Assembly: GCA_008933995.1 (NCBI GenBank)
Contig: WARS01000016.1
Span: 8,015,848-8,079,847 of the forward strand
Reading direction: 5' to 3'
From: Datnioides undecimradiatus
Lineage: Eukaryota; Chordata; Actinopteri; Lobotiformes; Datnioididae
DNA length: 64,000 nucleotides
Below, piece after piece: positions 39,101 through 49,700 of the stretch. The position numbers and the translations under genes were made by a program. How positions within the stretch are numbered: position 1 is the stretch's first letter; each line of letters opens with the position of its first letter. The notes beneath the pieces were generated by a model, which saw nothing but the letters and a program-made list of their open reading frames with translations, was not told where the DNA came from and made no database searches.

Positions 39101-40309
39101 TTGAAATCAGAAGCAGTAAACCAGCTCATCTTTTTCTTTTTTCACCTCATTAGTGTTTGCATCTTTGTTTTCCATCTATTCATTTTATGGCTAGACTACT
39201 TTAACTGTTTATTCTAGTTATCTATTTAATAAATATGTGATATTACTCTTATGGTTTGACTTTCCTCAAATAACAGTGCAGGTCTAGCTTGACATTTTTT
39301 TTATTTTTTTTTTGCAACATTATTTCTGCAGAAACATCACCACCTTCCTGAAAAAAGGTTTCACTGTGTCAAAAAGGTAGCTTGTGCCTGCAGGATGAAG
39401 CCATTACTTTCCTTGAATGATTCACAGAGCCCAGAGCTAGACAGGGGCCCTGGAACATGCCAAGCATTATAGATATTTACTGTTTCAGGGCCCTAAGCGA
39501 GCTGTTGTGAGGAGGCAACAATTTCTTGCGGCAACTCCTGCTTGCAACACTGCCTTCACAAAAATAATTCAGGTAAGGCTTGCTTCCAGAAGAATAATAA
39601 AATACCTCCTTCCTTGCTGCCCTGTAAAACCACAAGAGAACCACATAGAAACAGAGAGTGGGACCCTCTGCTATCACTCATCCAACCAAGTGATTCTCAA
39701 ACATATTGATTTGTCACCTGCCAATTCAAAACCCTGCTATCCATCTAGACAGGTTAAATGTATTCCAGTAGGAACCAGTTCACCTGATTGATTGTTTAAA
39801 TTAAATATCTTTAGAGAGTAAAGGTTAAATGAAAATAATAGGAAAATAACCTAAATGATAGGAAAGTGAATACATTAAAAATAAGTTTATGAGGATAAAT
39901 GTTATTTTTGCTTTTCTGTTTTTCTAGAAGGCATAACTCCCAGACTACAAACTACTAATTCTCTCATTTATCATAGAATCTAGTCTAAAGTTTCAGATTA
40001 TTTGAAAACACAAGTGGCTGCATTTTCAAACTGTTAAAGTTGCCATGTAATTGATTACACTGCTGTTTAGTGGACAAACGACGAAAGATTGATAGGAGCT
40101 GGAGAGCTGCCTGCACTGACCCAGACGCTGGCGGCCAGCTGGGGATTGGCAACAGTAAATGAAGTGTGTTAAACCAAAACACTGCAAATATGCCTATCGG
40201 TTGAAATCTATGTAAGTCACTGTTTACGAGACAACACTAAAATTAGCTCCAACGTGCCCATAGGCTTGTTTTTCAAAAAAAAAAAAAAAAAGAAGACGAA
40301 GAAGGTCTT

Positions 40310-41084
40310 GCATCGTGGCTCTCCACAGTTGGTTCAATATCAAAGCCAAAACCTGTTTTGATACGCGCGGCCAGCCGGTCATGTTGAGGAGGGGGGGACG
40401 GCAAGGTCGTCTGGGTTATGGAGTGAATCCAGTGGAGATGCTGCAGTTTGCGTCGCTCCGCTGTTTGTTTGCTGTCAGACGGGTCCATCTGGCGGGCAGC
40501 GGAAGGATTGCTCACGTGGAGACGTCAAGTGTGCGTTTTCTTGTTGGAGCTCTCACCTTCATCTGTTATGCTCCATTTACCCCTTGAGCCATCTCATGAC
40601 ACACTTTCCCGTTGTGTTCAGCTCGGCTGAGAGGACATGTTATATATCCCGAGCCATTAGAGTCACAACACTCCTTAATTTGCGTTAAGGTAACCCACCT
40701 TGTTTATTTACCACTACCACTACTAGTATCACCGTGCATGGCCGACACTGCCCACCCGCGGTGCTCATCACTTCTCTCCGGAGTGTGTGGAACTCAAGCC
40801 CCCGGGCCGGTCACCGAAGAATAGCGCTCGTTAAATATTCATCCCCCGTTCCCGGTGGCACACTTCTCCTCTCTACTGACCGACCCCTGCTGCTCTGAGC
40901 CCTGCCAGAGGAGCAGCAGATGTGAGGGGCTGTGTGAGTGGTTATCATTAAGAACATTTAAAACGAGATTTGTTGTGATTTGGGCTATTTTGTTTTTCTG
41001 TTTGACCTACACGAGGATGGAGAAACGTGACTACGGAACTCCAGTGACGTGAGCCGCTTCGCCGTTGGGTGTGCTGTAGTAAAG
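40310..41084 (+). promoter_or_regulatory. myo15a: CpG-richer block with strong donor: candidate myo15a promoter and first untranslated exon
   Basis: GC and CpG content rise relative to both flanks. A strong plus-strand donor (AAAG|GTAGGT) ends a possible exon at 41084, with a CRE-like TGACGTGA at 41045-41052 just upstream. A second, weaker donor (TTAAG|GTAACC) lies near 40690. The coding exon at 44186 needs an upstream spliced leader, so this block is a plausible source. This is inference from position and composition only. Confidence 0.4.
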
Positions 41085-41392
41085 GTAGGTTTCCAAGCGC
41101 ACCCAAACCTCCATCCCCTTTTAGCCCTCGCATACACTGTGCAGGCTATCTGTTTGCCTGACCCCTTGGTTAATCTGCTTCTCTCACTTACAGCTCCGGA
41201 GTTACACTTCCTGATGCATCTCTTACAACTACTTATAGACTATATTAAAAGATAAAAACAATGCCAAATGGTAAAGTAATTGCTCTGTGTGTCTTCCAAG
41301 CTTTCTACTTGCTGCAGGTCACATACATGATCCTCCAATCTCCAAACTGTGCTGCAGGTGTAATGCTGGTCCACTAGATAGCAGCAGATTAC

Positions 41393-41442
<50 letters not shown>

Positions 41443-43873
41443 GTCACAAAGATGGTCTACTACTCCCCAACTCCCTCCTTCCCCAGGACCTCAATGCTTT
41501 TGATGAGTCTCATCAAGTCCACCTCTGTCATAAGTCTGCTTTTCTCTCCCGGGCATGCATCCCAGTTCCTCTGTTTTGTCTCGAGTCTACAAATTCTATC
41601 AAAAGATGGAGGACCACCTGCCAGCAGCGATTGCTTTGGGAAGAGGGAGACTGGCTGCAACTCAGAGCTTTTCACGTTTGATAGGGTCTTTTCATTCTGC
41701 TTCAAAGGCAGATGTACGGTTAGAGACAAACCGTGGGAAATCTAGGAAAAATACCCTTTCATCATGCTTTCCGTCTTTTTAACGCACATGTGCCCCCACT
41801 CAAAGACATAACTCTGTGCATGCACACACGCACACACACACACACACTACATGTGATCTTTGCTGGTTGGTAATGATCAGATAGACTTACACACCAAGAC
41901 CAAAAGATCAGGATCTGGCAACCCAACACCTATACCCTGTAACAGGACAGATCTGGCAATCCGACCCCTTCCCTCTAGAAGAGGAATAATTTGGTTGATG
42001 GCACTAATAATCACAGCCCTGTTACTGATCCTTCACTGGCTGTGTGTGTCATTCTTGTTATTGATACCTTGAGCAAAGACGTCACATATCTAACAAGTGG
42101 GTGTTTCTCCTGCCTCTGCTCCTTCTCCTGATGTTATATATGTGGAAGTAGGTTGGTGGCTGCCTGCATTACTCATACTGTTGCTCTTCAAATATTATAA
42201 TTAAAAAGTAAATATTTCTAAGACCCATCAATTGCCTTAGTGCATCCACACACCTGATAGGACATGTGTCTGTGGTAAATGAGGAGTAGATTTTAGGTCA
42301 GATAGTATAAAGGTTTGTCTATGTGACTTCTCCCATTCATAAGCATAACACAGTATTAGTACAGAAATTAGAGAGAGTTAATCATTGTGTATTTGTGGAT
42401 TTGAAGACATCTTAGTGCCAGTCAGGCTTATCTTCTGCACCCTAGGTCTGTCCCTCTCTCTCTTTCTCTGTTCCTCTATGTCTCTCTCTGTCTCTCTATC
42501 GACCTTTTGTATTATTTATGCCCCGCCCCCTCAGCCACCCGGAGCTCTCAGGTTTCACCTGTAGAGCCAGATGACAAATTAAGACTCCTTCTACGACCCG
42601 CTACAAGGAACTCCTCAAATGCACGCAAACACATACACATATACGCACATACAATGCACACACATACACACAAACAGGCAACCCATCTGCCCTTCTCTCT
42701 TTCTCCCTCACATACACTCACACACTTACACGCACACACTTTCTGACATACACACAGTAGCTGTCACACACTCTGAGGAGGGCAATGTGAGCAGAGTGCC
42801 GTGTTGAGTGAGGGAATGTGTTGTAGTGAGCAACAGAGACCGGAGTAGGTCAAAGGAAGAAGCTGAGTGTGACCTAAAGACTTTGTCCAGGAGTTTTTTT
42901 TTTCTTTGCCATTTCTATTTTTTTAACTGCTGAAGAAGAGACCTGCTGCAACAGGATGCAACACATCTGAAGGCTGCCAAGATACTGGCGACCACCTCAC
43001 TTTCCTCTGTACTGTTTGTCATTGAATTTGGAGGTGACTATGATGAAGTGCTGTCTTGATGAATGTGTGTGATGGCACTGCCATTGTCTTTTACGCCAAT
43101 AATGCAAGAGAAAGGCTGCACAGTAGAGAGGGTAGAGCTTGAACTGGAGCAACAGCTGCATGCTTTGTTTGTGTGTTTTTAATGTTTGTAATCATTTTTT
43201 ACAAAAAGCAAATGCTGCAGGGATCACACTGTGTGGAAATTAGTAAAACCAACAATGTTTTTGTAAGAGTTTGCAGTGAGGTTAAGTCTGATAATACAGC
43301 TGATGTTATTCATACAAAATCAAAATTAGATTTGAAGGTGTTTTGAGCTCTGAACCCTTTGACCTTAAGGTCAGTAGAGCTGGACCCTGTTGAGGAAATA
43401 TTTTGCAGTTTCTTGATAAGGGCTGTATAACTCAATATTGGGTCAAAGCTCTCACAAATTAGAGGTTTCTTGGTTGAAACAAAATAAATAGGTAAGAAAC
43501 ACAAATAATAAGACAGAGCTTAGAGAGATTGCAGTTGAGAAACACTAGATCAAGATCTACAGTAGGGTTTTGTCAGGTGTTTGAGATGTAGGACTGAGAA
43601 ATTATTTGGTAGTTAGATGAGTAGGTTTTCCAGACATCATAGAAATATACAAAAGCAGTTTGGGGTGGTAAGTAATTAGCACTGCCTTAATCTTTGTAAA
43701 CACATTTTAACACAGTTCACAAATGGGGCTGTGATATGTAGATACTACTTTACTAAACTTCTTTGTTTAATTGTATGTGTGCTAGTCTTTGCGCTAGTGT
43801 GTGTATATACATGTGTTTACAACTGTGTAGGATGTTAAAGATCACTGTCATTTAGTTATTATGTCTGTTATAG
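41085..43873 (+). other. myo15a: Inferred myo15a leader intron
   Basis: No coding exon was seen. It contains a TG microsatellite (41395-41439), a CA run near 41826-41846 and TC- and CA-rich stretches at 42.45-42.75 kb. The open frames here overlap simple repeats and are not credible. Confidence 0.45.
41395..41439. repeat. TG microsatellite
   Basis: A pure TG dinucleotide run of about 22 units. Confidence 0.95.
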
Positions 43874-44011
43874 GAGTCTTCATGGGGGCCAGATTTGGGC
43901 AGTGCAGAACTGCATTGGCCAGGTGGACCTGTCCTCACACAGATACTGAACCTGCATATAGTGCTGGGACAAATTCAACTCGACATATCTGAACCAAGGA
44001 ATCCTTTAAAA
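43874..44011 (+). other. myo15a: Candidate 5'UTR exon of myo15a
   Basis: The interval is bounded by an acceptor (TTATAG, ending at 43873) and a good donor (AAAA|GTAAGA at 44011/44012), and it lies one short intron before the coding exon. It contains an upstream ATG at 43882 opening a 36-codon frame that stops inside the exon. It has no coding continuity with myo15a, so it would be leader sequence. No expression evidence is available. Confidence 0.4.
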
Positions 44012-44127
44012 GTAAGACTCCAAATCATATTTTCATAACATTTCACATCTTTCCAGTCTTTCTGTTGAAGATAAAATACAGTACTGCCTTTCATACATGG
44101 TTCATGTAATATGTGTGTGTTTTAAAG

Positions 44128-44185
44128 GGTTTACAGCATTGCATCCTGGAGAAAGGGCATGGTGTGCTCCTAGCCACTTGTCAAA
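44128..44185 (+). other. myo15a: 5' leader segment of the first myo15a coding exon
   Basis: A possible acceptor TTTAAAG ends at 44127 (an alternative, TTACAG, ends at 44136), followed by untranslated bases to the ATG at 44186. A short upstream ATG at 44159 is closed by a TAG after four codons. The main ATG has A at -3, a favourable context. Confidence 0.5.
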
Positions 44186-46765
44186 ATGCCCGGCAAGAAG
44201 GACCCCAAGAAGGACACAAAGAAAGGTGGAAAACCTGAACCAGAGAAAAAGAAAGAGGAAGAAAAGAAAGGAAAGGATGACAAAAAGGGAGGAAAAGATG
44301 ATAAGAAACCCAGCAAAGATGATAAGAAAAGTGGAAAGGATGATAAGAAGGGAGGGAAGGATGATAAGAAGGGGGGGAAGAAGGGAAAGGAGGAGCCACC
44401 CAAGGGGAAAGATGATGGAAAGAAGGGAAAAGACAAAGGAAAAGGTAAGAAAGTGGAGTCTGAGGAGGAAGAGGAGGAGCTCCTGAGTGATGAAGAAGAG
44501 GATGAAGAGTTAAGTGAAGAGGAGGATGATGATGAAGAAGAAGACTCAGAGGATGACAGGAGAGGGAAAGGGCAAGGAGGCAAGGGAGCTAAAGGAAAGA
44601 AGGGGGGGAAGTCTAGACGCGGGGAACACTCAGAAGAAGATGAAGACGAGGATGAAGATGAAGAAGAGGAGGATGATGACTACGAAGAGGATTATGGAAA
44701 ATCCAAAAAGAAATCTAAAGATGATCGCCATCATAAAGGAGGGAAATCTGATGCAGATGCAAAAAAGAAGAAAGGCAAAAAGAAAGAGGAAGTTCCTCAG
44801 CTTCCAGTAAAAGAAATCCCAAAGAAAGGTCTGAAGAACATGTCCAGGATGTTCATGAAGTTTTCTGGTTTCAAGAGGCGCAGGAACAGCAGGAAGAAGC
44901 TGAAAAGTACATCACGGTTATTCCTGGGACTGGGGAAAAGAAAGACTCGCCTTGCTAAGAAGAAACGCCGCAAGTCCATGCTGAAGAACACCTCTCGATT
45001 CATGATGAGGTTTAAGGCCAGTAAGAAGAGGAAAAAGGAGAAAGAGGCCAAAGAGAAGGCAGAGTCAAATGGCGGGAAGAAACCAACCTATATGCTGCTT
45101 CGTCTGGGAGGAGGTAAAGAATCAAATGAAAAGAAGGGGGGCTTTTTCAAAGGCTTATTTGGAAAAAGAAATGGTGATGGACCTGCTGATGATTTCAAGA
45201 ACAGAAGTATGTTGCTGGGTAAGGTTGCAGCAGCAACTAACTGGCTTACCAAACGCTTCCTATCTACTAAAATGCGAGGAAATGCAGGACACCATGGCTG
45301 GGGCAGACATAGAGCTCATAGCCGACAAGCCAGCTCCAGAGGTTATCTTCGTAGTTACCATAACAATGGTTATGAGCATGAGGAGGACGCATATGGATAC
45401 AACCAACAACATTCAATTCGACAGAAAGGTTATGGAGACTATGATGATGGTTATGGTGGTTATGGAGATGAAGCAACTGCAGCATATGTAGGCCAGAGTC
45501 AGTTTGGTTACTATGATAATGGAGAGGGTGGAACAGACTATCAAGACCTGGGTTACTATGAAGAAGAAGGACTCTATGATCCAAATGCAGAATATTATGA
45601 AGGTGGTCTTTATGATGATGGCATGGGGGATTACTATGACCCTTATTCCTCTGCGCAAGGCTACCACAACAACCAGGAAACTGATTACTTGGCTTACCAG
45701 CAACAACAAGCAATGGCAATGTACAGTGATGATGGTCTGGATTACTATGGACTCATGGGTGAGGACCATATGTATGGAAGAGAGGTAGATGGCTTCCTAG
45801 ACCCTCAGACTCAGGGTTATTACGATGAAAATACTCGAGGAGTTTACTACGGTGATGGACAAGGAGGTTACTATGATAACAGACAGACAGGTTATTATGA
45901 GAACCCTTATGCAGCAACTATGGGAATGCAAGGGGGGTTTTCACCAGACTATCAGCTTAGTTATAGTGATGCTGGCATGCCCTACCAAGATTACAGCTCC
46001 CAGCAGGCCATTGGAGTTCCACCAGGAGGCCAGCAGGTCTTTGGCTTTGGAGGACAAGGGATGGATCAAGTACAGGGCCTGTATGGGAACCAGTATGCAG
46101 ACCAGTTGGATCAATATGGGGATGATACTGGGGGAGTTCAGGTAGGGGAAATGACCTTTAGAGTTCCCAGACCTCAGGTGCGCTTATTTGGGAAGGAGCG
46201 TCTAGATGTTCCCCTTCCCCCTCCACCTACTTTGCCACCTGATCCAGAATTTGAAGATATGTCAGAAATCCAGTACGAAGACCAGATCCCTCTGGCCCCA
46301 GGTCAACTTGGTGATATGATGTCACTACAGCAGCAAATGGGAATGTCACCACAACAACAAATAATGACACCATCTCAAGATCAAATGATGATGCCACCGC
46401 AGATTATGTCACCACAGCAACAAATGATGTTAGAGCACCAGATGATGTTACAACCAGAACAGAATATGTCTGCCCATATGATGCCATCACAGATTGTGTC
46501 ACCACAGCAACAAATGATGCTACCACAGCAACAGATAATGCCCCAGCAAATGATGTCACCACAGCCGCAGATGATGCCCCAGCAAATCATGTCACCACAG
46601 CCGCAGTTGATGCCCCAGCAAATCATGTCACCACAGCCGCAGATGATGCCCCAGCAAATGTTGTCACCACAGCAGCAGATGATGTCACAACAAATGATAT
46701 CACCACAAGAGCAGATGATGTTACCACAGCAACATATGGTGTCTCCACAAATGATTTCACCACAG
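44186..46765 (+). CDS. myo15a: myo15a coding exon 1 (residues 1-860)
   Basis: The regions in order are: a Lys-rich head with 7-residue KDDKKGG-type repeats and Glu/Asp runs (1-210); three basic SR motifs MSRMF, TSRLF and TSRFM (216-280); NWLTKRFL (352-359); a Gly/Tyr/Asp/Glu-rich segment (about 395-650); [20 protein letters not shown] (658-677), close to the human counterpart; and a Met/Gln/Pro repeat (about 710-860). The donor is CACAG|GTACTT. A 404-bp intron without features follows. Confidence 0.92.
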
Positions 46766-49700
46766 GTACTTATAGCTCTGTTGTGTTATTGATTTTATAT
46801 AACCATCCTTCCAGAGGGTAACAAAAAGGCGACGTTGGTGCCTTTTAACCAGTTCATATTGTATGGTGAAGTAAATATTTCCAAATTTGCATTCCAGCGT
46901 GCACACCTCCAGTGCCTGACAAAAAAGAATTAGGTAGATTGTTAAAAATCTTCACAATGACAACAGTAAAATGTGTTCTCAACTATGCAATCCAAAAGAA
47001 CATTTATTTGTAAAGCACATGTGCCAATTTACAAAACTTATTTTCCACAAATTGTATTATTGTACTCTCAAATTATTTTCAGCTACCCTGTTTTTATCTA
47101 ACACATTGCTCTGTTAGGTTTTTTTCTTTTTTAATTTATTCACTGCATATTTTTGTTTTATTCTTGCAGCAGCAAATAATGGCAGACCCAGTGCTGATGT
47201 CACAGCAACAGGTTTATGGACAAGTGTCAATTCCTACTCCAACTGCCATGATTATTAAACAAGCAAGTATGTCCCCTCTTCCAGTCCGGCGCATGCAGCC
47301 CTCTCCAACCCCATCCCGCCGCTCTGTCATCATGTCCTCCCCACAGATGCAACGTCATCCATCTGCCATGCCTTCCCCAGTACCTTCTCCTATGCTTCCA
47401 CAGAGACAAAGCCCATTCCCACAACCATCAATGAGGAGTGGGTTCATTAATCCTCAAAGATCACCCTCTGTTATGTCAAGACGAATCTCACCTTCTTCCT
47501 CCCCCATGGCCTCCCCCCTTGCCCGTCGTAGAATGCAACCCCCAAGATCACCATCTCCCCTGGCTCGAGGACCCTCACCTCCTCATTCTCCCCGTGCCTC
47601 CATGATCCGGAGAAGCCCACCACCCTCACCAAGAGTGTCAGTGAGACAATATTCTCCACCTTCATCACCCCGTGGTTCCATGAGGAGGCGTAGTCCATCA
47701 CCATCTGCCATTCGAGCCCGAAGCCCATTTGGCGAAAGAAATATACGTGGGCCGCCTTCCCCTCCTCTCTCCCCTGGTCATGCATCCCCCCCCCTCTCTC
47801 CACAGCTCAGTAGAAGACTATCTCCCTCTCCCTCCCCATCTCGTCGCAGTTTATCCCCTGTAGGTCCCCAGCCTACCCCATCATCTCCTACCCTCTCTCG
47901 CCGCTCAACTCGGCTTCTAAGGGATCCCACACCATTGGCCCGACCTCGGATGGGGGGAAATGTTCCCTTAGGTACTGTCAGACCTTCGCCTATGGGTCTC
48001 AGAGGGCGTCCAGTGCCCCCACCCACCCAGAATGTGCGTCCATTCCGTGCCTCCTCCATACGAAGCAATCGGTCCTCTGTTCTTACAGTGGATTCCCTCC
48101 ACTCCTCCCCTTTCCACTCCCCTCACATGGTCCATCGTGCTCCTCTGGGAAGGAGAGAATCTGGCCGATTTCCTCCTCGCCCTGTGGCTCGAGGACGTCC
48201 CCTAATGGCACAGCAGTCTATAAGACGGATGCCTCCTGCTTCCCCACAGCCCTCCCTTAAATACATGTCACATCCTGCATCCCCACGCTTTTCACCTCGA
48301 CTGTCTCGTCAGTCCTCCCCACTCCTGCCCCATCGAGTGTCCCAGTCACCCACTTATGCACCAGAAACCTATGTATCTGTCCCCTATGCTGATCCTTATA
48401 TTGAGCAGTCACATCAGTTTGGTGCCCCATCTTCTCCTATGTTATCTGGTGCTTTGCAGAACCAGGCAATTCGACAGGCCTCTTTCACGTCCCACCTTGG
48501 ACCAGAGCAAGCCCAGGTGGTAGGCATGGGTGAAATGGCTACTGACTATGTAGAACCTTATGCTCCCTCATCCCCTTCACTTTCTGGTGCAATGCGAAAC
48601 CAGGCCATTCGGGATGCATCCTATGTTTCCTCATTGCAGAGACCAATGTCACCTTACGAGCAACATGTGGCCCCTTCATCTCCCATGCTATCTGGGGCTC
48701 TGCAGAATCAAGCCATACGAGATGCGTCTTACCATTCTCCGTTACAAAGGCCAGTGTCCCCTTATGAAACACCAATAACTCCTTCATCCCCAGTGCTGTC
48801 TGGAGCTCTTCAAAACCAGGCAGTGAGAGAAGCTTCATATGCATCCCCTTTTCAAAGGCCTCAGTCCCCATATGCCAGATCTGTACCTTCTTCTCCAATG
48901 CTCTCTGGAGCCATGAGACATGGCCAGGCACTAAGAGGTATAGCTTCCTATCAGACTCCACAGCTCCATTCACCATACGGACCAACTGTTGTTACTCCAT
49001 ATGATTATATCTCCGAGCCCGGCCCGGCACCACTCCTTCATGATGCTCTACAGAATCGGTCTGGTTTGCAGAATGTCTCATCTTTAAGATCTCCTATGAT
49101 GCAACGTCATAACCCTTATGCACCAGCTGGACCTCAGCTCCACAGTGCTCTTCAACAGAACCCAAACCTCCGCCAAGCATCTTATCAAACACCAATGCAA
49201 CTCAGACGGTCCCCCTATGGACCCCAACCTCCCTCTTCACCAATGTTAGGAAGTGCCCTACAAAACCAACAGCTGATGCAGGCATCGTATCGGCTGCCAG
49301 ATGGAACTTTAGTTTCACCATATGCAGATTCCCGTTCCTCCCCGTTGCTTGGCCATGCCTTGCAAAACCAACAAGTTCGTGAAGCTTCATACACCTTGCC
49401 TGATGGATCAGTTATCAGGGTTGGTAAAAAAAAATTAAAATTTCAACTATACAACCAGACATGTATATTTGTCTATGTATGTATCAAAAACAATTGTTTT
49501 AATTGTTTTAATACATTATTACAGTTATATTCTCCCATGTCACTTACCACCCTCTCAGGATCCACGTGTGCCCCAGAAGCCCATGTCTCCAAACCTTTCC
49601 AGAGCTCTTCAGAACCAGAATGTCAAGACTGCTTCATATACTCTCCCTGATGGTACCATCGTAGACCCTAGACAGCAAGTAACCCATGACTCATGATCCT

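Larger units (their letters stand above)
26111..40300. other. Intergenic interval between grin2a and myo15a 5' ends
   Basis: About 14 kb has no gene I can support. It contains simple repeats (27.26, 27.90, 29.0, 32.2 and 38.8 kb), a MITE-like repeat (29.9 kb), a duplicated LTR-like segment (35.5 and 35.9 kb) and two exon-like frames without a gene model (34.7 and 38.9 kb). If the grin2a leader extends further upstream, part of this interval could still belong to it. Confidence 0.6.

Noticed and set aside
40315-40587. 90-codon plus-strand frame in the CpG-richer block
   Set aside because: Open mainly because of GC content. No recognised domain, and both strands are open. More likely leader or promoter sequence.
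45267-45719. 150-codon minus-strand frame (His/Asn-rich) and other frames antisense to myo15a exon 1
   Set aside because: Shadow of the Gly/Tyr/Asp-rich coding strand; composition follows from the plus-strand codons.
44186-46792. Reading the first coding exon to the stop at 46792 as a complete 868-residue protein
   Set aside because: The last eight codons follow a GT donor at 46766. Splicing to 47170 keeps the frame and leads into the myosin motor, so it is an exon and not a stand-alone gene.
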